The notes under the pieces were generated by a model. The model did no database searches. It was not told where the DNA came from and saw nothing but the letters and a program-made list of their open reading frames with translations. The position numbers and the translations under genes are program-made. From positions 1 to 64,000 of the forward strand of contig JAKFVU010000028.1 in NCBI GenBank assembly GCA_021732025.1: a stretch of DNA of 64,000 bases. Direction: 5' to 3'. This document shows, piece after piece, positions 36,362 through 46,300 of this stretch; position 1 is the first letter of the stretch, and each line of letters begins with the position of its first letter. The stretch comes from Candidatus Obscuribacterales bacterium (GTDB taxonomy: Bacteria; Cyanobacteriota; Vampirovibrionia; Obscuribacterales; Obscuribacteraceae).

Positions 36362-39300
36362 TGTCAGAGTTTTTCATAAGTCGACCGGTATTTGCAGCAG
36401 TTCTAGCTATTGCAATGATTCTGGCTGGTGCCATCGTCATACCGAGCCTGCCCATCTCGCAATATCCATCGCTTGCGCCACCACAGGTGCAAGTTAAGAG
36501 CACATATATTGGTGCCAGTGCCGAACAAGTTGAATCGTCGGTAACCACTCCCCTTGAAAAAGAAATCAATGGTATCGAAGGCCTGAAGTACATCCAGTCA
36601 TGGAGTGGCAATGATGGCACAAGCAAAATCATCGCTACATTTAACTTAGAACGTGGCAATGACCAAGCAGCCATGGACGTACAGACAAAAGTCTCGTCAG
36701 CTCAAGGGCGCCTTCCTGAAGAAGTTAAACGTCTAGGCGTTTCGGTAGACAAAGTTTCTACCTCGCTTGTGATGGCCTTGTCACTGTATAGCGACGGCGA
36801 ATACACACAAGAGTATCTCAGCAATTATGCCGACCTTTATCTTAAGGATGCACTGAAAAGTATTAATGGCGTCGGCAGCGTTGAGCTTGTCGGCGAACGA
36901 AAATATGCTATGCGCATCTGGCTTGACCCAGGCAAGTTAGCCAAGCAGCAGATGACCCCACTAGAAGTAACTAGTGCTTTGCAAAGTCAAAATCGCCAAG
37001 TAGGCGCCGGTGACCTCGGTGCTGCGCCAGCTCCCACTGGTCAGCGTTATCAATACAACCTCAAAGTAATTGGCCGCATGTCTGACCCCGCTGAATTTGA
37101 AAAAGTTGTGGTTAAGCGAGGCAGTGACGGTTCGCTCGTACACATTAGCGACATTGGCCGGGTGGAATTGGGCGCAGAAAACTATTCGACAGACTGCACA
37201 TATAAAGGCCGCGGAGCCGTAGCCATGGTGGTCTACCTGCGAGCCGGCGGCAACGCTCTCAAGGTCGCCAACGGCATCAAAGCTCAACTGGCAGATCTAG
37301 AAAAATCATTTCCTCCTGGTATCAAATGTGATGTTTGCCTAGACACAACAGAAGCCGTAAAAGAATCGATTCATGAAGTGGTAAAAACACTGCTAGAAGC
37401 CATTGTTCTAGTGGTATTAGTTATCTTCATTTTCTTGCAAGACTGGCGCAGTATGATCATCGCTTGCGTCACTATTCCAGTGAGCTTAATAGGTACATTT
37501 GTCTTTATGGAAGCCATGGGCTTCTCTATCAATACTCTAACTTTATTCGGCTTGACTCTAGCCACGGGCCTTGTGGTTGACGATGCCATCGTGGTTGTCG
37601 AGAACGTCAAGCGACACATGGAAGAATCGAAGCTCTCGGCCATAGCGGCCACTTCAATTGCCATGAAAGAAACTGCCGGAGCCCTCGTCGGTACAGCGCT
37701 AGTATTGGCGGCTGTCTTCGTGCCAGTGGCCTTTTTCCCTGGCACGACAGGACAACTCTACAAGCAATTTGCTCTAACTATCGCCGCCTCAGTTGCCCTC
37801 TCGGCCTTCAATGCCCTGACTCTCTCGCCAGCACTATCGGCATTGATACTGAAACCAGAGCCAGAGCACCAACCGGCCGTCTTCAGGGCAATCAACAAGT
37901 GCATAGACTTTGTGCGAGAGATCTACGAAAAAACGCTGCTGCTCTCACTCAAAGCAGCGCCGCTAATGATTCTGCTTTTGCTAGGCATCATAGTTAGCGT
38001 GGTCTACTTATTTAAGGTGCTACCAAGCGGCTTTGTCCCAGACGAAGACCAAGGCTATTTCTTTGTGGTCGGCCGCGGGCCGGATGGTACATCGCTTGAG
38101 TACACCACTGACGTTATGAAAAAGGTCAGTAAAATTGTAGAAGCCGAAAAAGAGTGCAAGCCAGTTTTGGCCCTCTCTGGCTTCAGTTTTTCAGGTGTAG
38201 CTCCCAACTACGGCCTGGTTTTCTGCCCGCTTAAATCGTGGAAAGAACGCGAAGAAAAAAGCAGCCATGCCGATGCTGTGATTGCCAGACTAAGGACCAG
38301 CCTGGCCAAAGTTACAGAAGCGTCTATGGGACCATTTGCGCCGCCAGCTCTTGAAGGCATGGGGCAAATGGGTGGTTTCTCGTATCAATTGCAAGATAAG
38401 TTTGGCCGCTCCGTCGGTGAGCTGTCTCAAGCGGCCAGCAAGCTAATCAAAGAAGGCAATTCAACTAAAGGCTTGAAAGGGCTCTTCACCACATTTAGTG
38501 CCAACACACCAAGACTAAATGTCAAAGTTCGCCGAGAGTTGACAGAAGCTCTCAACGTAGATATTTCACAAGTGCTAGACACCCTGCAGCTTCTATTAGG
38601 CTCGTCGTATGTCAATGACTTTGACTACATCAACCGCAGCTATAGAGTCTACGTACAGGCCGACCAGGGATTCAGAGTCGAACCCAAAAGTCTCCTTCAG
38701 TATTACATCAAGAATCGAGATGGCAAAATGATCTCTCTTGATACTTTAATTGAAGGTGTGCCAAGCCTATGTGCCCCGATTGTCTCACACTACAATCTCT
38801 TCCGTTCGGTTGAAGTTAATGGTTCACCAGCACAAGGTTTCAGCTCAGGTCAAGCACTCGAGACCATGGGCAAATTATCTGCCGATTCGCTACCAAAAGG
38901 CATGACCTACTCATGGTCTGGTATATCACTCGAAGAGATTCAAGCCGGTAGCTCGGCTATCGTAATTTTTGCCCTGGGCATAGTCTTTGTATTTCTTGTA
39001 TTGTCAGCCCAGTACGAGAGTTTTACCGATCCATTTATCATTCTGCTTTCAGTTCCCCCAGCCGTTCTGGGTGCACTCTCGGCCCAATGGCTGCGCGGTC
39101 TCCAGAATGATGTTTTCTGCCAAATTGGTTTAGTCATGTTGGTCGGTCTTGCCAGTAAAAATGCCATCCTCATTGTTGAATTTGCCAACCATCTTCTAAA
39201 AGTCGAGAAGCTCTCAATTAAAGATGCAGCGGTCAAAGCGTCCACAATGAGACTGCGGCCCATTCTGATGACATCACTGGCCTTTGTCGCTGGCTTATTC

Positions 39301-39474
39301 CCACTAGTGATAGCCGAAGGCGCTGGCGCCAACTCTCGGCAATCACTAGGTACCGCCGTATGTGGTGGCATGGTGGTATCGACTGTACTTAGTCTTTACC
39401 TTGTGCCTGTAATCTTTGTCATGATCAAATCTATGCTGTCTGCTTTGAGGAGAAAAAAGGATGTCGTTGAATAA
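36361..39474 (+). CDS. RND multidrug efflux pump, HAE1 (AcrB-like) family
   Basis: At 1037 residues this matches the AcrB family length and layout: 12 membrane segments with two large periplasmic loops after TM1 and TM7. The proton-relay residues align in position: Asp407-Asp408 in GLVVDDAIVVVENV, and Lys933 in GLASKNAILIVEFA (AcrB K940). The N-terminus ISRPVFAAVLAIAMILAG is typical. HAE1 pumps export hydrophobic drugs, dyes and detergents out of the cell, driven by protons. The gene is the third of five closely spaced genes. The substrate is not determined. Confidence 0.96.
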   Translation: MSEFFISRPVFAAVLAIAMILAGAIVIPSLPISQYPSLAPPQVQVKSTYIGASAEQVESSVTTPLEKEINGIEGLKYIQSWSGNDGTSKIIATFNLERGNDQAAMDVQTKVSSAQGRLPEEVKRLGVSVDKVSTSLVMALSLYSDGEYTQEYLSNYADLYLKDALKSINGVGSVELVGERKYAMRIWLDPGKLAKQQMTPLEVTSALQSQNRQVGAGDLGAAPAPTGQRYQYNLKVIGRMSDPAEFEKVVVKRGSDGSLVHISDIGRVELGAENYSTDCTYKGRGAVAMVVYLRAGGNALKVANGIKAQLADLEKSFPPGIKCDVCLDTTEAVKESIHEVVKTLLEAIVLVVLVIFIFLQDWRSMIIACVTIPVSLIGTFVFMEAMGFSINTLTLFGLTLATGLVVDDAIVVVENVKRHMEESKLSAIAATSIAMKETAGALVGTALVLAAVFVPVAFFPGTTGQLYKQFALTIAASVALSAFNALTLSPALSALILKPEPEHQPAVFRAINKCIDFVREIYEKTLLLSLKAAPLMILLLLGIIVSVVYLFKVLPSGFVPDEDQGYFFVVGRGPDGTSLEYTTDVMKKVSKIVEAEKECKPVLALSGFSFSGVAPNYGLVFCPLKSWKEREEKSSHADAVIARLRTSLAKVTEASMGPFAPPALEGMGQMGGFSYQLQDKFGRSVGELSQAASKLIKEGNSTKGLKGLFTTFSANTPRLNVKVRRELTEALNVDISQVLDTLQLLLGSSYVNDFDYINRSYRVYVQADQGFRVEPKSLLQYYIKNRDGKMISLDTLIEGVPSLCAPIVSHYNLFRSVEVNGSPAQGFSSGQALETMGKLSADSLPKGMTYSWSGISLEEIQAGSSAIVIFALGIVFVFLVLSAQYESFTDPFIILLSVPPAVLGALSAQWLRGLQNDVFCQIGLVMLVGLASKNAILIVEFANHLLKVEKLSIKDAAVKASTMRLRPILMTSLAFVAGLFPLVIAEGAGANSRQSLGTAVCGGMVVSTVLSLYLVPVIFVMIKSMLSALRRKKDVVE

Positions 39475-39796
39475 ACAAGGCTCTCGATGTGAGAGCTTGC
39501 GGGCAAGAAACAAAGCCATAGGCATAACCATTGCTGGCCTTGCCATCATTTCTATTGGTAGCGCCGCGGCTTACAGCTCTGGAGCGCGCAACAGTCTTCT
39601 GCGTTCTCGCGATCAAGTGCTTGATCAACGCTCACAAATTCAACGTGCCTATAGCGATGTCGATCGCAAAATTGCCGAATTACAGCAGCAAAAATATACC
39701 CTCAGTCGCTACTTGCAAGACTGTGACCGTCAGGTGCGAGACCTTGACCGGGCACTAAATGCGCAAGATTCAGCATACAGAGACGCTCGCTACTAA
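39461..39796 (+). CDS. Small one-TM coiled-coil protein in the RND operon
   Basis: The 111-residue product starts inside the last 14 bases of the pump gene, with a GAGGAGAAAA ribosome-binding site. It has one membrane segment (about 20-42, AIGITIAGLAII) and a coiled coil of about 65 residues rich in Gln, Arg, Asp and Tyr (DQRSQIQRAYSDVDRKIAEL). It resembles no known small pump partner, such as AcrZ, in sequence. Its position between the pump and the secreted NTF2-like gene implies a role tied to the pump, for example assembly or stabilisation, but that is inference. Confidence 0.7.
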   Translation: MSLNKQGSRCESLRARNKAIGITIAGLAIISIGSAAAYSSGARNSLLRSRDQVLDQRSQIQRAYSDVDRKIAELQQQKYTLSRYLQDCDRQVRDLDRALNAQDSAYRDARY

Positions 39797-39810
39797 GCGA
39801 AGGAGATAAA

Positions 39811-40359
39811 ATGTTCTGCTCGATAAAAATGTCAAATTCATTAGTTAAGTACTCTGTTCTGTTGGCTGCCGTCATATCAATGGGCGCTGTTCAAGTTGGC
39901 GCCGCAGAGGTAAATCCACCACAGACTATAGACGTAGAGCTGATTGGTGCCAATCAAACCGAAAAGGAAGACAAGGCGGTACTTGCCTCGCTGCAAAAGT
40001 TACTCGCTGGTTTGGCCTCTAGCAATATCGAACAAATAGGTGCCTGCCTCAGTGACGACGTCACAACCCTAGACAGCAAAACGAATCAGTATCTACACGG
40101 CAAAGAATCGGTAATTGCCCATATCAAGAAAAACGTAGTGGGAACCGGCGCCAATCACCCGGTGAAAAAATTGGTTATTCATAATCCATTTGTCCACGTG
40201 AAGGGTGATACAGCAATGGTTTCATTCAGAGCGACAAAATCTTTGAACGACCCAGGTGCTACCACACTCGAATCTTGGTGTTCTGAAGTCTATGAGCGCA
40301 AGAACGGAGAGTGGCTTGTTCTAAATCTAAAAACCGAATGGAAGCCAATTAAAAAATAG
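39811..40359 (+). CDS. Secreted NTF2-like (SnoaL/DUF4440-type) protein
   Basis: This 182-residue protein has a signal peptide (ending VQVGAAE) and a cone-shaped NTF2-like domain of about 130 residues. It shows ASLQKLLAGLASSNIEQIGACLSD, GKESVIAHIKK, and the last two strands CSEVYERKNGEWLVLNL. NTF2-like domains bind small hydrophobic ligands or act as enzymes or scaffolds. In the periplasm and next to an RND pump it could bind the exported substrate, which is inference. AAGGAG lies 5 bases upstream of the ATG, 14 bp after the preceding gene. Confidence 0.75.
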   Translation: MFCSIKMSNSLVKYSVLLAAVISMGAVQVGAAEVNPPQTIDVELIGANQTEKEDKAVLASLQKLLAGLASSNIEQIGACLSDDVTTLDSKTNQYLHGKESVIAHIKKNVVGTGANHPVKKLVIHNPFVHVKGDTAMVSFRATKSLNDPGATTLESWCSEVYERKNGEWLVLNLKTEWKPIKK

Positions 40360-40360
40360 C

Positions 40361-40567
40361 CTATTTTAGACCACTCATGATTGGTCCAACTCCGTAACCA
40401 TCAAGACGGTCGGTTCTGCCGCTGAGAAATTCAGCGACAGAACCGCTGAATCGATCGCGTGATGTTACATACATAGATAAAGCGAATACCGTGCAAACAG
40501 ATGCCACCATGAGCCGAAATAAAATTCGTTCTTGGGAAAGCAGATATAACCTAAGTTTGTAGCGCAT
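40361..40567 (-). CDS. Possible small membrane protein (68 residues)
   Basis: The ATG-initiated frame would encode a protein with one hydrophobic segment (about 18-33) and a basic N-terminus. It has no clear ribosome-binding site, and the middle is occupied by overlapping inverted repeats (40411-40450). It may be chance. If it is not a gene, the whole 312-base stretch 40360-40671 is intergenic and holds only these repeats. Confidence 0.3.
   Translation of the reverse strand: MRYKLRLYLLSQERILFRLMVASVCTVFALSMYVTSRDRFSGSVAEFLSGRTDRLDGYGVGPIMSGLK
40411..40450. repeat. Two overlapping, mutually exclusive inverted repeats
   Basis: Arms CGGTTCTGcCGCTGA (40411-40425) and TCAGCGaCAGAACCG (40431-40445) pair over 14 of 15 positions around a 5-base loop. 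A second hairpin pairs TTCAGCG (40430-40436) with CGCTGAA (40444-40450). The two share bases, so only one can form at a time. No T tract follows. The site lies 52 bases past the last RND-operon stop. Confidence 0.7.
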
Positions 40568-40671
40568 AATGGTTAACCAACTACTCTGGACATAAGCTAA
40601 AAAGCCAAGACTGGAATTTCCCGAAACCTTTTCACTATCATAGCGCTTACCAAGTTCTTGAGGATAGTGCT

Positions 40672-41280
40672 GTGGTATATGATCTAGAAGAGGTCAGCGG
40701 TATGGTCGAATCAACTAGGTCCAAACTTGAATACATCCCCAGCGGTTGGTGCCTATCAGGCAGCCATCCAGCAGATTACATTGCCGGCATTGATAAAACA
40801 CAAGCTCACAGCGGCTCACAGTGTGCGTCGCTCGTAAATCGAGTAGCTGCGCCAGACGTCGCCGGCTTTGCTACTCTCATGCAGGAAGTGTCAGCAAAAA
40901 ACTATGCGGGCAAAAGAATTAGGATGAGCGCCTGGCTCAAAACTGAAGAAATACAATCGTGGGCATCCCTTTGGCTAAGCGTTTACGGTCCGGCAGGTCG
41001 AACTAACGTATCTTTCGACAATATGTGCGATAGAACCATCACCGGAACCACCAGTTGGAGTAAATACGACATCGTCTTAGATGTTCCTTTCGATGGCACA
41101 AAACTAGGCTTCGGAGCCATTCTTGCAGGAGTTGGACAACTTTGGGTCGACGATTTCACTTTTGAAGAAGTTGGATCTGATATTGCAATAACTGACTGTC
41201 CATGCAGCGAACGACGCAAGAAATCGGCAGAAGAACAGGCGCCTTTAGTGCCGACAAATCTTAGTTTTGACGAAAGCTGA
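40672..41280 (+). CDS. Carbohydrate-binding-like beta-sandwich domain protein
   Basis: The start is a GTG with GAGGA 7 bases upstream. The 202-residue protein has no signal peptide. Residues about 20-165 match a widespread domain, often found beside AraC-type regulators, with recurring PSGWCLSGSHPADYIAGID, HSGSQCAS and a SFDNM motif followed by a YDIVLDVP strand. The fold looks like a jelly-roll carbohydrate-binding module. The role is unknown and the domain is known mainly from regulator or sensor contexts. A Cys-rich basic tail (CPCSERRKK) follows. It lies 21 bp before the phosphatase-like gene and is probably in the same operon. Confidence 0.68.
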   Translation: MVYDLEEVSGMVESTRSKLEYIPSGWCLSGSHPADYIAGIDKTQAHSGSQCASLVNRVAAPDVAGFATLMQEVSAKNYAGKRIRMSAWLKTEEIQSWASLWLSVYGPAGRTNVSFDNMCDRTITGTTSWSKYDIVLDVPFDGTKLGFGAILAGVGQLWVDDFTFEEVGSDIAITDCPCSERRKKSAEEQAPLVPTNLSFDES

Positions 41281-41301
41281 TTAGCGGCAAGGAATCAATA
41301 A

Positions 41302-41634
41302 ATGGATAAGATCCTTTTTGTTTGCAGCCAAAACAAATGGCGGAGCCTCACAGCTGAAAGTATATATGAGGGTTTTTCTCAATATCAAGTCAGATCAGCG
41401 GGGACAGCCCCAGGTGCTAGAGTTAGAGTTACGGAGGGCCACATTGGCTGGGCTGACTGGATCTTCGTCATGGAGAAAAAGCACCTACAAGTTCTTACAA
41501 GAAAATATGGCGATCGTTTAGCAGACAAGAAAGTTGTATGCTTGCACATCCCTGACCAGTATCAATTCATGGACATAGAGCTAATCAGGCTTCTAAAAAT
41601 CCGACTTGGCCACCATATTGATGTTCCAGATTAA
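41302..41634 (+). CDS. Low-molecular-weight protein tyrosine phosphatase-like protein (COG4551 type)
   Basis: The 110-residue protein has the P-loop C-x5-R (Cys8 to Arg14, CSQNKWR) of LMW phosphatases and arsenate reductases. Its short length, the FVMEKKHLQVLTRKYG core and the final IPDQYQFMDIELIRLL match COG4551, a small predicted phosphatase group. A classical LMW-PTP is about 150 residues, so this is a compact form. The acidic DQYQFMD segment may supply the general acid. It probably acts on phosphotyrosine or a small phosphate, unproven. GCAAGGAA precedes the ATG. Confidence 0.8.
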   Translation: MDKILFVCSQNKWRSLTAESIYEGFSQYQVRSAGTAPGARVRVTEGHIGWADWIFVMEKKHLQVLTRKYGDRLADKKVVCLHIPDQYQFMDIELIRLLKIRLGHHIDVPD

Positions 41635-41754
41635 GTGAACAACGTGCTTTAATCTACCTACTTGGAAGGCACAACAACGCGATGAAATTCACTGATTTTG
41701 AACCGATTGTAGTTACTAATTCCGTGTCATTCCCACATCGAGGACTCGCTGCCA

Positions 41755-42141
41755 ATGACGCACATGAAAGACTTAGGTATTATTCTTTGCCTATTAGGCA
41801 CCTCAATTAGCTTCTGGCAACCTGTTGGTGCATCTGCACAAGGGCTGAAAGGAGCTCAGATGCCGCCAGAAATTCTAGGTCGTGCTATCTACGTTAAGGG
41901 CTATAGTGATCAAGAACGCTGGAACCATTTTCTTTCAGTTCAAAGCAGGCTTATCGGTATGTCATTCAAGCAAGCAGATGAAGCTCTATGCGGAATGATA
42001 AAGCACAAAGTTATGACTGAAGCCGAATATGCTCTTACGCAAGAGCAAGTAAAAGTCGGAAAAACCAAAGGCTGCCTCTACTTGAGAGTCTTTTACCGGG
42101 ATGGGTTCGTCTGGAAATATAGTGTCGAAGCGAGTCACTAG
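41755..42141 (+). CDS. Small secreted protein, possible disulfide
   Basis: The 128-residue product begins with a signal peptide (hydrophobic core at 8-18, site near GASAQG). The mature part of about 100 residues is mixed in structure and holds two Cys (ALCGM and KGCLYL) that could form a disulfide. No family was recognised. The start is ATG at 41755, though an ATG three codons later is possible; GAGGA lies 10 bases upstream. The stop meets the stop of the convergent metalloprotein gene without a gap. Confidence 0.6.
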   Translation: MTHMKDLGIILCLLGTSISFWQPVGASAQGLKGAQMPPEILGRAIYVKGYSDQERWNHFLSVQSRLIGMSFKQADEALCGMIKHKVMTEAEYALTQEQVKVGKTKGCLYLRVFYRDGFVWKYSVEASH

Positions 42142-43125
42142 TTAAATATCTTCGCGACGGTGTCCACTCTGCAACCATTGATGTATGAACTTTTGGACCG
42201 CTGGTTTGTTCTTTTCAAAATTTTCCTTATACCGTTCGTAAAAACTTGAATAGTGCTCTCCGTATGGCTTGGCGCCTACTCCGGCTGGCTGTGCCGTTCG
42301 CAAAAATTCCAACAACCCATGTCTTCCGTGTTCTTCAACATACTTCTGAATGTCTACGTGCTCTTCATGGCCATTGAGCTGATAGTTGAAACGAGGAGGA
42401 TCGCCCTTGAGTCCTAGCTCATGATGGACCCTCACTTCAGTAAGCATCGAATCTACCTCACCCTTCAAAAAGATATTTTCAAAGTCATTTGGTTTTGCGA
42501 TGCCGTAGTCATAAAGCTTTGACAGAAACTGATGCGTAGCGTGAAAACCTTCGTGTGCGAAATTCTCAACTTGTTTTCCCGAAGTATCCTGCGGTCGAAT
42601 AATTATCGTACTGGCCAAGTTATCGTATTCAGTGTTGGATGCTTTAGAATCAATTTTAATGTGAATCATATCCGCCCACGGGCAGTCTTTTAAACGATCT
42701 ATAACCTCTTCAAGTGTTTTGGATTTTCCAGACTCTCCATCTTTCAACTTCTTAGATTGCAAATAAGCATCTATGAAAGGTGTTTTGAAAACAGCTAGAG
42801 CCTCACGCAATGTCATGGACTGACCGTCTATCGGCCGTAGCGGCTTCAATTCATATCGGTTTAAATAATCATCTCTCAAAGCGATTTTTTCGACATGGCT
42901 GTTATTGCTGTCGAACAGTTCAAATTTCTGAGTCGTTTCCTTTGCTGCTCCTGCCGCGTAGAACATGTCTGTGGCTGACTCATCCTGCCCCAACATGTGA
43001 TGCTGTTGAGTTTCGCGCCAGTTTGTTTGCAACGCCTGGTTCTTGATCACGCCACCATGCAATATTGTTTCAGGTGCGGTTTGTGGTTTGGTTACTTCCT
43101 TCATTCTTTCAGCTTCTTCAGTCAT
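42142..43125 (-). CDS. HExxH putative zinc metallopeptidase-like protein
   Basis: The start at 43125 is preferred because GGAG lies 8 bases upstream; starts at 43143, 43155 and 43251 are open and would add up to 42 residues. The 327-residue product has no signal peptide. In the middle it carries HEGFHATHQ (His191, Glu192, His195), an HExxH zinc motif, followed about 30 residues on by KGEVDSMLTEVRVHHELG, where a Glu could be the third ligand as in gluzincins. The upstream 190 residues look like linker plus helices. It could be a toxin-like peptidase or effector, but nothing around it resembles an immunity gene. Confidence 0.6.
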   Translation of the reverse strand: MTEEAERMKEVTKPQTAPETILHGGVIKNQALQTNWRETQQHHMLGQDESATDMFYAAGAAKETTQKFELFDSNNSHVEKIALRDDYLNRYELKPLRPIDGQSMTLREALAVFKTPFIDAYLQSKKLKDGESGKSKTLEEVIDRLKDCPWADMIHIKIDSKASNTEYDNLASTIIIRPQDTSGKQVENFAHEGFHATHQFLSKLYDYGIAKPNDFENIFLKGEVDSMLTEVRVHHELGLKGDPPRFNYQLNGHEEHVDIQKYVEEHGRHGLLEFLRTAQPAGVGAKPYGEHYSSFYERYKENFEKNKPAVQKFIHQWLQSGHRREDI

Positions 43126-43327
43126 CGCGGCAACTCCAAGCATATAGACTTCCATATACCCTTTATCGCTGCCGGACCTTTCATGTCTTGCGACAAATTC
43201 GGCGTTGCTGAGTATAGGTCCGGCGCAACTCTGCACACAAATCCAAACCATCCTTGATTGAGAATTTCAGGGATGCGGAGCGATTGCGATAATTGCTATC
43301 CGTCCTTCTTTAGGAGGGTGCCCGAAC

Positions 43328-46300
43328 TCACGAAACCAACTTAAAGCTCGAAATACCGTTGTTCTTAGTCACTTGAATTTGCACGGGGAACATCTCACGC
43401 ACATCGGCGATGTGAGTAATTACAAGCACCCGAGAAAAATCAGTTTGAATCAAGCGGATGGCCTTCACAAGCCGCTCGCGGCTGCCGTCATCTTGTGAGC
43501 CAAAACCTTCATCAATGATCAAAGTTTCTAATTTTGCCCCAGCCCTTCTAGCGAGCAAGCGAGACAATGCAATACGCAAAGCGAAGTTAACTTTGAAAGC
43601 TTCGCCACCAGAATAGAGTTCATAGCTGCGTGTGCCAACTTCATCACCAATAACGAGATCAAGTGTCTCTGCCATGGTGCCAGATTTTGTTTTAGTCTGA
43701 GTTATTAAAGCAATGTGCATCTTGTTATCGGTCAATCGACTCAAAATGCGATTGGCTTCATTTTCAATTTCCGGAATAGCGTTTTCAATAATGACTGCCT
43801 GAATACCTTTCTTGCCAAATACCTCAACAAGATAAGCGTAGTCGTCCATCTCTTCGCGCAATAGTGTCATCTCTTGCAGGCGCGCTGCTAAGCGAGTCAA
43901 TTCATCAGAAAGAGCATGACTGCGCGACGAGAGCACCGCTACTTTGCGCCCTGATTCTTCTTTGAAGCCACGCACTTCATCTAAAGAAGGTTTGAGCCCG
44001 GCTAATGTTTTCTCTACCAAGTCTAAGTCTTTCAACTGTCCTTTCAACTGCAGCTGCTCACTATCCACTTTGGCAATTTGAGCTTGCTTACTTATATACT
44101 CGCCTTGCAATACCCCTAGCTGTTCTTCCAAGGCAGGCACCTCGGCCATGGCTCGACTAAGGTCACGGGATTTCTCAGTAGCGATAAACAGCTCAGAAAG
44201 GCGCTGCTTCAAGCGTGCATGTTCATTGCGATCATATGAATAGGTAGTGAGTTTTTGCAGCACTTCTTTTAGTTCAAGGCGAACAGCTTGACCGTATATT
44301 TCGCCGCTCAATTCAGAAGATATTTCTTCAATTGCTTTCTTTAGCTCAGGCATTTTGCCATTGATGCGACTCAACTCTTCAGTGTCTTTAGCTAACTGTT
44401 GATGCTTGCCTTCGATATGGCGTTTCAAACGAATTTGCGATTGCAGCGAAACATAAACTGCTGGGTCAAACTCTAGTTTGTGCAATTCCGCTTTGACTGC
44501 CACCAAACTTTCACGCTCTACCTGAGCAAAATTATTCTGTGAAAGTTTTTCGGCTAATAAAGCTTCAGCTTGACTTAGCCGCTGCTCATTATCACTGGCT
44601 CTAACCAAGGCCTGTTGCCGCTCATTGTATTGGCCAATACGTTTATCTAAGTCTTTGCGACCTTCAAGTTCTTTGCGCATTTCTACATAGCGCACTCTTA
44701 ACTCGGCTCTTTGATCATTCAACTTTTCTTTTTGCACGTCTAGTTGATTGATCTCTTGATCCATCTCTTCATTGTGCTTCAAATAGCGCTCTATGACGGC
44801 TGCTCTATCTACAATTGGAGCAGAGCACAAAGGGCAAATAGAAGAGTGCTCGTGCTCTTTCAGCTCTTTGATTTTCTCTAGATTTTCTCGTTGCCTGCCT
44901 CTGATTTCTTCAGCCTTGATTGCCAGACTTTCCAAATCAGACTTGATAGCAATACCAGTTTTCTCAACTAGTTCAAACTCAGCTTCTAGCCGCTCAAGGC
45001 GTTCTTTGAGCTGATCCAACTCAGCGCCTTCTGCTCCTAGGCTAGCTTGCGATTGAGTTAACGCAGTTAACTCTTTGATGGCATTCTGCTTCTGACCTAA
45101 CTCAGCTTCTAAGCGAATTTTAGCTTCTTGAATAGTTGAAGATAGTTCGGTCACTCGGTGCGACAGCTGAGTATGCGCTTCTTGCTTCTGCGACAAGACA
45201 GCTTCACTTTCAAGCAATTGACGAAATTCAAGATATTGCGACTTTATTTTATCGCCGTCTTCAGTGTCGCGCAGCAGACGCTCACGGCTTTTGACTAGCT
45301 CACGATTCTCGACTTCTAAACCTTCTAACTTCACTTCCAGTCGGCTACGAAGAGTGGCCAGCTGACCGGTAAGTTCAAGCTTTTTATCACTCAGATCTTG
45401 CACTTCAAGAAAAACGCTATCTAACTTTTCAACAGCCGCTCTTACTTGATTGAACTCTGATAGTTGTGCTTCGATATCAGAACTTTCACCAATCAAGTCG
45501 CCTAGCGATTTCTTCTTTTGTTCAATTGAAAGTTTTTGATCATCAATGCGCTTGAGGGCGTGATTCAGCTCGACCAGCTGCTTGTCGTTCGACGATATAG
45601 TCACTTCGATAAGCTTAAACTGCTGTAGTTGGGCGCTTACTTCTTCTACTTGCTGCTCGATGTCGCGGGCCACAAGAACCAAATCATCATATTCAATTTG
45701 AGCGGCGCAAAGTTCGGTATGCACTTGAGCAAACTCAGCTTCTACTTGCCTTGCCCCTGCTAGGCTGCCTTCAAGAAATTCTATTTGGGCTTTGACCCCA
45801 CGCAGCCTATCTCGTGCTTCTTCTTGCAAGCGGTCAAAATATGAAAGCCCCAGTATTTCTGCCAAAACCTGCTTGCGTTCGGAGGGCAAACGGGTAGTAA
45901 ATTCTTCTGCTCTTCCCTGCTTTAGATAGGCACTATTGATGAAAGTGTCATAATCCATGCGCAAAAGATCGCAGATATGTTTGCCCGTTTCTTTCATACT
46001 GGCGGCGGTCAAACTATTCCAGCGCAATGTTCCGTCTTGCCCGCCGGTCAAATCTGCTATCTGAAATTCTAAGGTACCTTTAGACGTGCCTTTGCCGCCA
46101 GCCTTGCCTACCTGCTTCTGGCGCGAGCGGCGTACCCGGTAAATTTGCCCTTCATGGCTGAAAACAATCTCCACCCACATTTCTTTCTCGCCCAGGCGCA
46201 CGAGTTCATCGGAGCTGCCCCGGGCTTCTTCCCAAATGGCCCACGTCACCGCGTCAAGAATTGCCGACTTGCCAGCCCCATTCAAGCCAGTTAGGCAGGC

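Noticed and set aside
40353-40367. AAAATAG-C-CTATTTT palindrome at the end of the NTF2-like gene
   Set aside because: The arms pair fully only with a one-base loop and overlap the stop; it is A/T-rich and probably chance.
41682-41813. Short ORF (43 codons) upstream of the small secreted protein
   Set aside because: It overlaps the secreted protein gene out of frame and has a poorly spaced AAGG site, so chance is more likely.
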